Of a stretch of DNA of 64,000 bases, positions 26,642-34,867 are shown one piece after another. The stretch's first letter is position 1. Each line of letters opens with the position of its first letter. The stretch comes from Flavobacterium soyangense (GTDB lineage Bacteria > Bacteroidota > Bacteroidia > Flavobacteriales > Flavobacteriaceae): contig NZ_JADHEC010000001.1 of NCBI RefSeq assembly GCF_015277675.1, forward strand, positions 62,001 to 126,000, in the 5' to 3' direction. Position numbers and translations under genes: made by a program. The notes below the pieces were generated by a model that was not told where the DNA came from, did no database searches, and saw only the letters and a list, made by a program, of their open reading frames with translations.

Positions 26642-27205
26642 TTATACCTTCATAATTTCAATTTCCTTGTGAACAAGATGTTCGTCAATTTTTTTGATAT
26701 AGCTGTTAGTTAAGTTTTGCACTTCTTCTTCAGCTCTTTTACAAACATCTTCGGAGGTTCCTTCTTTTTCTAACTTTTTAATCTCTGTATTGGCATCTTT
26801 ACGAGCGTTTCTAATCCCAACTTTTGCGTCTTCGGCTTCTGATTTCGCTTGTTTAGCAAGATCGCGTCTTCGTTCTTCGGTCAATGGCGGAACGCTGATA
26901 ATGATTACATCTCCATTGTTCATAGGATTGAAACCTATGTTTGCTACCATAATTGCTTTCTCGATAGGTTGCAGCATTTTTTTTTCATACGGTTGCAAAG
27001 TTATCGTTCTGGCATCAGGCACATTGATATTTGAAACTTGCGAAAGTGGTGTTGCCGCTCCATAATAATCTACAAAAACACTTCCTAACATTGCGGGATT
27101 CGCTTTTCCGGCACGAATATTTAGAAATGATTTTTCTAAATGCGCGATAGAACCCTCCATAGATTCTTTGGTACTATCTAAAATAAATTCAATTTCTTCA
27201 GTCAT
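26642..27205 (-). CDS. frr: Ribosome recycling factor
   Basis: 187 residues from MTEEIEFILDSTKESMEGS. The three-helix-bundle Arg-rich motif is present (NIRAGKANPAM, LTEERRRDLAKQAKSEAEDAK). With EF-G it splits the post-termination ribosome. An upstream in-frame Met at 27262 would add 19 residues encoded by CCCAAAA repeats and is unlikely to be the start. It follows pyrH in the common pyrH-frr order. Confidence 0.95.
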   Translation of the reverse strand: MTEEIEFILDSTKESMEGSIAHLEKSFLNIRAGKANPAMLGSVFVDYYGAATPLSQVSNINVPDARTITLQPYEKKMLQPIEKAIMVANIGFNPMNNGDVIIISVPPLTEERRRDLAKQAKSEAEDAKVGIRNARKDANTEIKKLEKEGTSEDVCKRAEEEVQNLTNSYIKKIDEHLVHKEIEIMKV

Positions 27206-27213
27206 TTTTTTTA

Positions 27214-27236
27214 GGTTTTGGGTTTTGGGTTTTGGG
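27214..27236 (+). repeat. TTTTGGG tandem repeat 9 bp upstream of frr
   Basis: Four G tracts (GG, GGG, GGG, GGG) separated by TTTT on the plus strand, the template strand for frr. This fits a G-quadruplex motif; the frr mRNA carries the C-rich complement directly before its start codon. Confidence 0.6.
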
Positions 27237-27272
27237 TCGTTGGAAGTTTCACAATAAACCAAAAAACATCAA

Positions 27273-27980
27273 CTAAATATTTACTTCAGTTCCTATGTTT
27301 TTACCTTCACAAATTTTTAATAAATTTCCTTGTTTATTCATGTCAAAAATTACAATTGGAAGTTTATTTTCCTGACTCAGCGTGAAAGCTGTTGTATCCA
27401 TAACATTCAATCCTTTTTTGAGCACATCATCAAAGGAGATATAATTAAATTTTACTGCCGAAGAATCTTTTTCCGGATCTGCAGAGTAAACACCATCTAC
27501 TCGAGTTCCTTTCAGAATCACGTCAGCATTGATTTCCACACCACGTAATACAGCGGCGGTATCTGTTGTAAAATAAGGGTTTCCCGTTCCGGCTCCAAAA
27601 ATTACGATTCTTCCTTTTTCGAGGTGACGATCCGCTCTTCTTTTTATGTAAGGCTCAGCGATAGATTCCATTTTTAATGCGGTTTGCAAACGAGTTTTCA
27701 TTCCTTTATCTTCGAGTGCGCCTTGCAATGCCATTCCGTTTATAACGGTTGCTAGCATTCCCATATAATCACCTTGAACACGATCCATACCTTTGCTTGC
27801 ACCTGCAACACCTCTAAAGATATTTCCCCCGCCAATCACAATGGCAATCTCAATTCCTTTTTCGTGGACTTTTTTGATTTCATCAGCATATTCGGCTAAT
27901 CTTGCCGGATCAATTCCGTATTGTTGTTCACCCATTAAAGCTTCACCACTTAATTTTAGAAGAATTCTTTTGTATTTCAT
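27273..27980 (-). CDS. pyrH: Uridylate kinase (UMP kinase)
   Basis: 235 residues from [17 protein letters not shown]. The amino-acid-kinase fold is visible: [18 protein letters not shown], the [15 protein letters not shown] nucleotide-binding segment and [11 protein letters not shown]. It makes UDP from UMP in pyrimidine nucleotide synthesis. An in-frame ATG at 28010 could add 10 residues ([10 protein letters not shown]), but those bases are part of a repeat unit. Followed by frr after a 67-bp spacer; the leader is triplicated. Confidence 0.95.
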   Translation of the reverse strand: MKYKRILLKLSGEALMGEQQYGIDPARLAEYADEIKKVHEKGIEIAIVIGGGNIFRGVAGASKGMDRVQGDYMGMLATVINGMALQGALEDKGMKTRLQTALKMESIAEPYIKRRADRHLEKGRIVIFGAGTGNPYFTTDTAAVLRGVEINADVILKGTRVDGVYSADPEKDSSAVKFNYISFDDVLKKGLNVMDTTAFTLSQENKLPIVIFDMNKQGNLLKICEGKNIGTEVNI

Positions 27981-28130
27981 TCCGTTTTTATATTTAAATT
28001 TTGGAGTCATGCTGTCGCAAGCTCAAGTCATTCCGTTTTTATATTTAAATTTTGGAGTCATGCTGTCGCAAGCTCAAGTCATTCCGTTTTTATATTTAAA
28101 TTTTGGAGTCATGCTGCCGCAAGCTCAAGT
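27978..28130 (-). repeat. 51-bp tandem repeat, three copies, in the pyrH leader
   Basis: Copies begin at 28130, 28079 and 28028 (minus strand), exact period 51 bp, with only one base difference in the first. Each has ATGACTTGAGCTTGCGACAG followed by CATGACTCC and AAACGGA before the next ATG; the last ATG is the pyrH start. Since 51 is a multiple of three, frames are preserved. Confidence 0.9.
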
Positions 28131-28155
28131 CATTCATTTATTGAATTGAGTTGTG

Positions 28156-28163
28156 CAAATATA
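28156..28163 (-). promoter_or_regulatory. pyrH-frr -7 promoter box
   Basis: Minus strand TATATTTG (TAnnTTTG). Transcription from here would include all three 51-bp repeats in a leader of about 170 nt. Confidence 0.5.
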
Positions 28164-28653
28164 GACATATTCTATTTTTTTAAAATAATGTTTTTTGAAA
28201 AATTAATTTAGGTTGTGTTTTTAATGCCAATTAGCAGAAAATATTTTTTTTTGCCTTCAAAAAAAAGTAATTTTTAATTTTTTTTAAAATTAGAATTGTC
28301 TTTTTGGGTTTCTAAATTCAGCTGAATCTCAACAGTTGCATAGTTTTTTGCTAAATCTTGGGCCAGAAATAAATACTGGTCAATTTGTTACAAACCACTC
28401 TTAACACTATTTCGAGAATGTCTTTTTACTGTTTATTCTAATTTTTTTTGAAGTGAACACTATAAATTTTAATGGTTGAATTATATAAAAGCTAAACGCT
28501 AAGTATTCATAACTTTGTTGATAAATAGTTTTGATATATTTTTATTTTTAATGAAAAATATGTAAATTGGTGTCCTCAACCAAATCTACTTATTATTAAT
28601 TTGCTTTTTTTATTGGTGTTTAATTATTGTTTAACAATTTAAAAAACAACCAA
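28164..28653. other. AT-rich intergenic region without a recognised gene
   Basis: About 490 bp between the pyrH promoter and a small open frame. It is very AT-rich, with many T and A runs and stops in all frames. No RNA gene, terminator or repeat is recognised. It may hold the promoter for the 25-codon frame that follows. Confidence 0.5.
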
Positions 28654-28731
28654 ATGAAAAATCTATTTGAAAAATTCTATGATTACATCTCTACTGCACT
28701 ATTTGGAGGTAAAACTACAACTCATTATTAA
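28654..28731 (+). CDS. Possible 25-residue small protein
   Basis: The frame encodes MKNLFEKFYDYISTALFGGK plus TTTHY: an amphipathic N-terminal half and a short polar tail. It is preceded by an ACAATTTAAAAAACAACCAA leader resembling those of other genes here. It sits alone in a 640-bp gap and is antisense to nothing. I do not recognise it; it could be chance. Confidence 0.35.
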   Translation: MKNLFEKFYDYISTALFGGKTTTHY

Positions 28732-28777
28732 CACAGAAGTGGCGTAGCGTAATTAAGTAAAAAACACTCTGATTAAT

Positions 28778-29470
28778 TTAATGGGCTAAACTTTGTTCGA
28801 ATAAAGTCACGTCCATAGCTTCAGTCACGGCATAATTGCCAATTTTTGTTCTTCGCAAAACTGTTAAATGCGAACCGGAATTTATTGCCTTTCCAAAATC
28901 ATATGCTAAGGAACGGATATAAGTTCCCTTGCTGCAAACGACTCTAAAATCGACTTCGGGAAGTGCAATTCGAGTGATTTCGAATTCGTGAACTGTTGTT
29001 TTTCGTGTAGCTATTTCTACAGTTTCACCAGCACGGGCGTGCTCATAAAGACGGATACCGTCTTTTTTTATGGCCGAGAAAATTGGTGGTTTTTGGTCAA
29101 TTTCCCCTAAAAATTGCTTCACTGTTTCATGAATTAGAGCTTCGTCAATATGTGAAGTTTCAAAAGTTTCATCTATTTCAGTTTCTAAATCGTAGGATGG
29201 TGTGGTCGCTCCTATATAGAAAGTTCCGGTATATTCTTTGGCTTGACCTTGAAGTTCCGTGATTTTTTTGGTAAATTTTCCGGTACATACCAGCAATAAT
29301 CCACTTGCCAATGGATCTAAAGTTCCTGCGTGTCCAATTTTGAATTTTTTTGGAAGTCCCGCTTTGTTAATCAAAGCATATTTCATTTTATTGACAGCTT
29401 GAAATGAGGTCCAATGCAAAGGTTTGTCAATTAAGATGATTTGTCCGTTTAAATAATCTTCGGCAGACAT
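28778..29470 (-). CDS. truB: tRNA pseudouridine(55) synthase
   Basis: 230 residues. Catalytic Asp is in GHAGTLDPLASGLL (about residue 49); the KPLHWTSFQAVNKMK start and RRTKIGNYAV end are typical. It converts U55 of tRNA T-loops to pseudouridine. Its ATG overlaps the stop of uppP by one base, and it is the last gene of the ftsX-DUF3098-uppP-truB run. The usual flavobacterial TruB is of this short type with little C-terminal extension. Confidence 0.95.
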   Translation of the reverse strand: MSAEDYLNGQIILIDKPLHWTSFQAVNKMKYALINKAGLPKKFKIGHAGTLDPLASGLLLVCTGKFTKKITELQGQAKEYTGTFYIGATTPSYDLETEIDETFETSHIDEALIHETVKQFLGEIDQKPPIFSAIKKDGIRLYEHARAGETVEIATRKTTVHEFEITRIALPEVDFRVVCSKGTYIRSLAYDFGKAINSGSHLTVLRRTKIGNYAVTEAMDVTLFEQSLAH

Positions 29471-30267
29471 TAAATTACTGTCAATGGATGAATGAAAAAG
29501 TGAATCGCCAACAATACAATTCCTGCAATAATACGGTAATAACCAAATACTTTAAAACCGTGTTTAGTCAAAAATCCAATAAAAGATTTAATGGCTAAAA
29601 GTGCCACAACAAATGCAACAACATTTCCAATAATTAAAAAGTTGACTTGGTCGTGAGACAATACAAGACCGTCTTTATAATAATCGTAACATTTTTTTGC
29701 GGTTGCACCAAGCATTGTTGGCACTGCCAGAAAGAATGAAAATTCCGCAGCAGTTGTTCGAGATAATTTTTGTGACATTCCTCCCACGATGCTTGCGCCA
29801 CTTCTGGAAACTCCCGGAACCATTGCCAGACACTGAAATAATCCAATTTTGAAAGCTTGCAAATAGCTGATTTCGTTTGACGTTTGAATTTCTGAAGAAT
29901 CAGTAAACCAATCATCAACTTTCAATAAAATAATTCCACCAATCAAAAGAGAAATCGCAACTGTTAAAGGACTTTCTAATAAAGCATCAATTTTTTTACT
30001 GAACAACAATCCAAAAACGACTGCAGGAACAAAGGCTACCAGTAATTTAAAGTAGAAGTCAAACGTTTGGAAAAAGCGTTTAAAGTATAAAACAACAACT
30101 GAAAGTATGGCTCCTAATTGGATGACGATTGTAAAAAGTTTCGTGAATTCATCGTGTTCAATACCAAAAAAAGAAGAAGCTAAAATCATATGACCTGTCG
30201 AAGAAACAGGTAAAAACTCAGTAATTCCTTCAATAATGGCAATAATAATAGATTGAAAAGTATTCAT
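29470..30267 (-). CDS. uppP: Undecaprenyl-diphosphatase
   Basis: 265 residues, seven to eight membrane helices. Signature motifs [15 protein letters not shown] (about residues 14-28) and [13 protein letters not shown] (about 158-170) carry the catalytic Glu, Ser and Arg residues. It recycles the lipid carrier for cell-wall synthesis by dephosphorylating undecaprenyl diphosphate. It abuts the DUF3098 gene (stop at 30268) and overlaps truB by 1 bp, so translation is probably coupled. Confidence 0.95.
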   Translation of the reverse strand: MNTFQSIIIAIIEGITEFLPVSSTGHMILASSFFGIEHDEFTKLFTIVIQLGAILSVVVLYFKRFFQTFDFYFKLLVAFVPAVVFGLLFSKKIDALLESPLTVAISLLIGGIILLKVDDWFTDSSEIQTSNEISYLQAFKIGLFQCLAMVPGVSRSGASIVGGMSQKLSRTTAAEFSFFLAVPTMLGATAKKCYDYYKDGLVLSHDQVNFLIIGNVVAFVVALLAIKSFIGFLTKHGFKVFGYYRIIAGIVLLAIHFFIHPLTVI

Positions 30268-30528
30268 TTATGCTTTTTTTGGGTTTTTAAGAATAGCATA
30301 AATGGTGATGCCAAAACCAATTAAAACGGTTGTTGGAGCCAAACGGATTCTTCTAAAGTTGAAAATTTCTTCGTTAAATACATTTGGATTATCGCTTCCG
30401 CCGCCTGACATCAATAGAAATCCAATAGCAATTACAACAATGCCAATAAGTAAAATTTTATAATTTATTTTTTCAAAAAGAAATTCGTGTTTTTGTTTTT
30501 GTTCTAGATTTTTTTCTGTTTTCTTCAT
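30268..30528 (-). CDS. DUF3098 family small membrane protein
   Basis: 86 residues: a Lys/Glu-rich N-terminus (about 1-20), two hydrophobic helices (about 25-42 and 62-80) and a GGGSDNPNVFNEEIFNFRR loop between. This is the DUF3098 pattern found in Bacteroidota beside ftsX and uppP. Function unknown; likely inner membrane. It is between ftsX (11-bp gap) and uppP (directly adjacent). Confidence 0.8.
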   Translation of the reverse strand: MKKTEKNLEQKQKHEFLFEKINYKILLIGIVVIAIGFLLMSGGGSDNPNVFNEEIFNFRRIRLAPTTVLIGFGITIYAILKNPKKA

Positions 30529-30539
30529 TTTTCTTCTAT

Positions 30540-31415
30540 CTAATATAAATCATCGGTTCTTAAATTCAAAAAGCGTTGTGTTGCAAAATAAGTGCTTATC
30601 CAGGTAATCAAAACACCAATGCCGAAGACTAATAATAAGACTAATGCAACAAGCAATTTATCATCAAGAATTCCTAAATCCGGAAAATTAACTTGGAGAT
30701 AAACTAAAACACCAATCAGTGCAATAATGGCCAGACCCCCACCAATCATACCTAATTTTATACTTCGCATTACAAATGGTTTCCTAATAAATGCTTTTGT
30801 TGCACCAACCATTTGCATTGTTTTAATAATAAATCGATGAGAATAAATAGACAAACGCAAAGAGCTATTAATCAATAAAACAGCGATAAAAGTTAGAAAG
30901 CCGCTGATTATCAATATCCACATACTCACTTTTTTGATATTGTCATTTACTAAATTCACCAGTTGTTTGTCATAAACGATATCCGAAACCATAGGGTTCT
31001 TGTGTAATTGACTTTCGATTTTTGCTATGCTGTCTTTTTCTACATAATCAGCTTTCAAGTTGATGTCAAATGAATTTTGCAAAGGATTTGTACCTAAGAA
31101 AGTCATAAAATCTTCGCCAATAATGTCAGTATGTTGCTTTGCTGCAACTTCTTTGGAAACGTATGCATATGATTTAGTGAAATTAGCAGCTTTCAATTCT
31201 TTTCCAAAAGCCTTTATAATTGAGTCATTGGCATCGTTCTTGAAAAACACTGTCATTGCAATTTTTTCTCTGAAATTGTCCGCCAGTTTTTTAGAATTTA
31301 TAATAAAAAATCCTAGAATTCCCAATAGAAATAACACCAAGAATACACTTAGCACTACCGAGAAATAAGAGGAAATTAACCTGCGTTTTTGAAATTTATC
31401 AAATGAAGAAGCCAT
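30540..31415 (-). CDS. ftsX: Cell division protein FtsX
   Basis: 291 residues. TM1 near 18-40 is followed by an extracytoplasmic domain (about 45-165) and three helices (about 170-190, 218-238, 250-275), the standard FtsX layout. FtsX with the ATPase FtsE regulates peptidoglycan hydrolases at division; ftsE is not adjacent here. First gene of a four-gene minus-strand run leading to truB. Confidence 0.88.
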   Translation of the reverse strand: MASSFDKFQKRRLISSYFSVVLSVFLVLFLLGILGFFIINSKKLADNFREKIAMTVFFKNDANDSIIKAFGKELKAANFTKSYAYVSKEVAAKQHTDIIGEDFMTFLGTNPLQNSFDINLKADYVEKDSIAKIESQLHKNPMVSDIVYDKQLVNLVNDNIKKVSMWILIISGFLTFIAVLLINSSLRLSIYSHRFIIKTMQMVGATKAFIRKPFVMRSIKLGMIGGGLAIIALIGVLVYLQVNFPDLGILDDKLLVALVLLLVFGIGVLITWISTYFATQRFLNLRTDDLY

Positions 31416-31505
31416 AGTTTATTGTAATTATGGGTCAAAAATAACAAAGAATTTCTTTATTTAAAGTTAATAACGCTCAAACTTTCAACTTTCGTACAAT
31501 AAATG

Positions 31506-31513
31506 TAAATTTG
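31506..31513 (+). promoter_or_regulatory. leuS -7 promoter box
   Basis: TAAATTTG (TAnnTTTG). A start near 31520 gives a leader of about 100 nt that includes the element shared with pyrH. Confidence 0.55.
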
Positions 31514-31569
31514 GCGTCTAAAATAATCATACCATAAAAGTCTTTACGACTTTGAATCCTATCAATAAG

Positions 31570-31626
31570 ATGACTTGAGTTTGCGAAAGCATGACTCCTT
31601 TAAAAAACAATAATAAAGAGGAATGA
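31570..31626 (+). promoter_or_regulatory. leuS leader element with two upstream mini-ORFs
   Basis: The 28-base stretch from 31570 (ATGACTTGAGTTTGCGAAAG, then CATGACTCC) differs at two positions from the pyrH leader repeat. It holds ATG-ACT-TGA and then a second ATG (31591) whose 11-codon frame, MTPLKNNNKEE, ends in a TGA that overlaps the leuS ATG (ATGA). Confidence 0.6.
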
Positions 31627-34600
31627 AATACAATCCGAACGAAATAGAGGCCAAATGGCAAAATTATTGGGCCGAAAATCAAACTTTTGCCGCACAAAAC
31701 AACTCCGAAACCCGAGGCAAAGCCGAATTGAGCGTAGCTAAACCAAAATATTATGTTTTGGATATGTTTCCTTATCCATCAGGAGCGGGATTGCACGTTG
31801 GGCATCCACTGGGTTACATCGCTTCGGATGTGTATGCTCGATACAAAAGACATCGCGGGTTTAATGTTTTGCATCCAATGGGTTACGACAGTTTTGGTCT
31901 GCCGGCCGAGCAATATGCGATTCAAACTGGTCAACGTCCGGAAGACACCACTTCGGTAAATATTGATGGAGGCGTCGACAAAGAAGGAAATAAAATTGCG
32001 GGTTACAGAAAACAACTCGATAAAATTGGGTTTTCATTCGATTGGAGTCGCGAAGTTCGTACTTCGAATCCGGATTATTACAAACACACCCAGTGGATTT
32101 TCATCCAATTATTCAATTCTTGGTACAATAAAAATACGGACAAAGCCGAAGACATTTCTACCTTAGTTTCGATTTTTTCAACAGAAGGTAATCTGAATGT
32201 AAATGCGGTTTGCGACGATAATATTGTTGGTTTTTCGTCAAGCGAATGGAACTCTTTTTCATCTTCAGCCCAACAAAAAATACTACTGCAATACCGTTTA
32301 ACCTATTTAGCTGAAACTGAAGTCAATTGGTGTCCGGGATTGGGAACGGTTTTGGCGAATGACGAAATCGTAAACGGGGTTTCAGAACGTGGTGGATATC
32401 CGGTTATTCGCAAGAAAATGACGCAATGGAGCATGCGAATTTCGGCTTATGCAGAACGTTTGTTGCAAGGTTTGGATACGATTGATTGGAGCGAAAGCAT
32501 CAAAGAAAGTCAAAGAAACTGGATTGGAAAATCCGTGGGAGCGATGGTTTCTTTTAAAGTCAAAAGTCAAAAGTCAAAAGTCGAAAGGGAGCAACAATAT
32601 ATAGATGTTTTTACTACAAGACCCGACACGATTTTTGGAGTTACGTTTATGACATTGGCGCCGGAACACGAATTGGTGGCGCAAATTACGACTCCAGAAC
32701 AAAAAGCGGCTGTTGAGGCGTATATCGAAAAAACCGCAAAACGTTCCGAAAGAGAGCGTATGGCGGATGTAAAAACCATTTCGGGAGTTTTTACCGGAGC
32801 TTATGCCGAGCATCCGTTTACCAAAGAGCCGATTCCGGTTTGGATTGGCGATTATGTGCTTGCAGGTTACGGAACTGGCGCTGTTATGGCAGTTCCTTGC
32901 GGCGACGAAAGAGATTATGCTTTCGCCAATTTCTTCAAAGGTCAAAACGGAATGCAACCTATAAAAAACATTTTTGATAAAGATATTTCCGAAGCTGCTT
33001 TTGGAGCGAAAGAAGGTTTTCAATTGATAGATTCTGATTTCTTGAATGGATTAGGATACAAAGAAGCGACCAAGAAAGTCATCGCCGAACTCGAAAAAAT
33101 AAACCAAGGAAAAGGGAAAATCAATTACCGTTTGCGTGATGCTGTTTTCTCTCGCCAAAGGTATTGGGGCGAACCGTTTCCGGTATATTATGTAAATGGC
33201 TTGCCACAAATGATTGATGCGCAACATTTGCCAATCATCTTGCCGGAAGTCGAGAAATACTTACCAACCGAAGACGGATTGCCACCATTAGGGAATGCGA
33301 CAGTTTGGGCTTGGGATACTACAAATAATAAAGTAGTTGAAACAAGTTTGGTTGACAATACGACTATTTTTCCTTTAGAATTGAACACCATGCCTGGTTG
33401 GGCGGGAAGTTCCTGGTATTGGATGCGTTATATGGATGCGCACAACGACGGAGAATTTGCCAGCAAAGAGGCATTGAAATATTGGGAAAGCGTGGATTTA
33501 TACATTGGCGGAAGCGAACACGCAACAGGACACTTATTGTATTCCCGTTTTTGGAACAAATTCCTAAAAGACAAAGGTTTTGCACCAACCGAAGAACCAT
33601 TCAAAAAACTGATTAATCAGGGAATGATTTTGGGGATGAGTGCGTTTTATTTTATTTGTAAACTAGGAGAATATGGTTCATCAGGTTATAGGGATTCATC
33701 AGGTATCGATAATGTAGGTGTTGGATTAGATAAAGTGATTTTATCATATTCTTATGTAAAAGAAATTAAAAGATTTTTTGAGAATGTAGAGAAAGAAAAT
33801 AAAGGTGAGGATTATGATTTGTGTTTAACATTAGTGCCATCAGGAATAGATTTTAATTATAAAGAAGATGAATACCCTCTTTTAGTAAGTTTGGCTAAAA
33901 AATTATTTAAAATTACGGGGCAAACCACTACAAGCATTAGAATTTATCCTTCGTCTTTTCAGAATTTACATGTTGATTTAAAAGTGATTAATGAAGTTTC
34001 AAATGAGCTAGATATTGAAAAATTAAAAAATTCAAGAAAAGAATATAAAGACACCATTTTCATCACTGAAGACAATGGAAAATACATCGTCGGTCGCGAA
34101 ATCGAAAAAATGTCGAAATCGAAATACAATGTAGTAACTCCAGATGATATTTGCAACGAATACGGAGCCGATACTTTGCGTTTGTATGAAATGTTTTTAG
34201 GGCCATTGGAACAAGCGAAACCTTGGAACACGGCTGGAATTTCGGGAGTTTTTGGATTCTTGAAAAAATTATGGCGTTTGTATTTTGACGAAAATGGTTT
34301 AATTATTACCAATGATGAACCAACAAAAGACAACTTAAAATCATTACACAAAACCATCAAAAAAGTCGCTGAAGATATCGAAGGCTTCTCTTTCAATACT
34401 TCGGTTTCACAGTTTATGATTTGTGTGAATGAATTGTCAACCCAAAATTGTCATTCCCGTGCCATTCTAGAGCCATTGACGGTATTGATTTCGTCTTATG
34501 CACCGCATATTGCTGAGGAATTATGGTTTCAATTAGGAAATTCAGGTTCGATTTCGACGGTAGCTTTTCCAATATTGGACGAAAAACATTTGGTGGAAAG

Positions 34601-34787
34601 CAGCAAGGAATATCCGGTTTCTTTCAATGGGAAAATGCGTTTCACGATAGAATTGTCTTTAGATTTGACCGTGCCTGAAATTCAGGAAATCATTATGAAA
34701 GACGAAAGAACCTTGAAACAATTAGATGGGAAAACGCCAAATAAAATAATCATTGTTCCGGGGAAAGTCATTAATTTGGTCGGATAA
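31623..34787 (+). CDS. leuS: Leucyl-tRNA synthetase with an extra insertion
   Basis: 1054 residues, about 100 longer than I expect for this group. HIGH box as HVGHPLGY (about residue 52), CP1 editing domain with TTRPDTIFGVTF, and the KMSKS loop at residues 829-833. The SAF motif after NQGMILG (about 672) is followed by an unusual AT-rich stretch of about 120-130 residues (YFICKLGEYGSSG to RKEYKDTIF) that replaces the usual short leucyl-specific segment just before KMSKS. CP1 also has a KVKSQKSKVE insert coded by AAAAGTC repeats. All catalytic motifs are intact, so the enzyme is probably active. Confidence 0.95.
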   Translation: MKYNPNEIEAKWQNYWAENQTFAAQNNSETRGKAELSVAKPKYYVLDMFPYPSGAGLHVGHPLGYIASDVYARYKRHRGFNVLHPMGYDSFGLPAEQYAIQTGQRPEDTTSVNIDGGVDKEGNKIAGYRKQLDKIGFSFDWSREVRTSNPDYYKHTQWIFIQLFNSWYNKNTDKAEDISTLVSIFSTEGNLNVNAVCDDNIVGFSSSEWNSFSSSAQQKILLQYRLTYLAETEVNWCPGLGTVLANDEIVNGVSERGGYPVIRKKMTQWSMRISAYAERLLQGLDTIDWSESIKESQRNWIGKSVGAMVSFKVKSQKSKVEREQQYIDVFTTRPDTIFGVTFMTLAPEHELVAQITTPEQKAAVEAYIEKTAKRSERERMADVKTISGVFTGAYAEHPFTKEPIPVWIGDYVLAGYGTGAVMAVPCGDERDYAFANFFKGQNGMQPIKNIFDKDISEAAFGAKEGFQLIDSDFLNGLGYKEATKKVIAELEKINQGKGKINYRLRDAVFSRQRYWGEPFPVYYVNGLPQMIDAQHLPIILPEVEKYLPTEDGLPPLGNATVWAWDTTNNKVVETSLVDNTTIFPLELNTMPGWAGSSWYWMRYMDAHNDGEFASKEALKYWESVDLYIGGSEHATGHLLYSRFWNKFLKDKGFAPTEEPFKKLINQGMILGMSAFYFICKLGEYGSSGYRDSSGIDNVGVGLDKVILSYSYVKEIKRFFENVEKENKGEDYDLCLTLVPSGIDFNYKEDEYPLLVSLAKKLFKITGQTTTSIRIYPSSFQNLHVDLKVINEVSNELDIEKLKNSRKEYKDTIFITEDNGKYIVGREIEKMSKSKYNVVTPDDICNEYGADTLRLYEMFLGPLEQAKPWNTAGISGVFGFLKKLWRLYFDENGLIITNDEPTKDNLKSLHKTIKKVAEDIEGFSFNTSVSQFMICVNELSTQNCHSRAILEPLTVLISSYAPHIAEELWFQLGNSGSISTVAFPILDEKHLVESSKEYPVSFNGKMRFTIELSLDLTVPEIQEIIMKDERTLKQLDGKTPNKIIIVPGKVINLVG

Positions 34788-34833
34788 AAAAATGTCAATT
34801 TGGCATTCAAAAATTTGGCTTTAAATTTGATGA

Positions 34834-34841
34834 TACGTTTG
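34834..34841 (+). promoter_or_regulatory. -7 promoter box of the metallopeptidase gene
   Basis: TACGTTTG (TAnnTTTG), 26 bp before the ATG. Confidence 0.5.
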
Positions 34842-34867
34842 TAAATTTATATTTAAAAAGCAAAAAT

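Noticed and set aside
27206..27262. 19-residue N-terminal extension of frr
   Set aside because: Encoded by CCCAAAA repeats; the known N-terminus starts at 27205.
27793..28149. Plus-strand frame of 118 codons with a 17-residue unit repeated three times
   Set aside because: It is antisense to pyrH and its leader; the repeated peptide is only the translation of the 51-bp DNA repeat.
30268..30528. DUF3098 gene as an FtsE-like or toxin/antitoxin gene
   Set aside because: Two membrane helices and position between ftsX and uppP fit DUF3098; no ATPase or toxin motif.
31623..34787. leuS insertion as an intein or group II intron
   Set aside because: No intein block (no Cys/Ser start with HN-Cys end, no endonuclease motif) and no ribozyme-like end; the reading frame is continuous and partial similarity to the usual segment remains.
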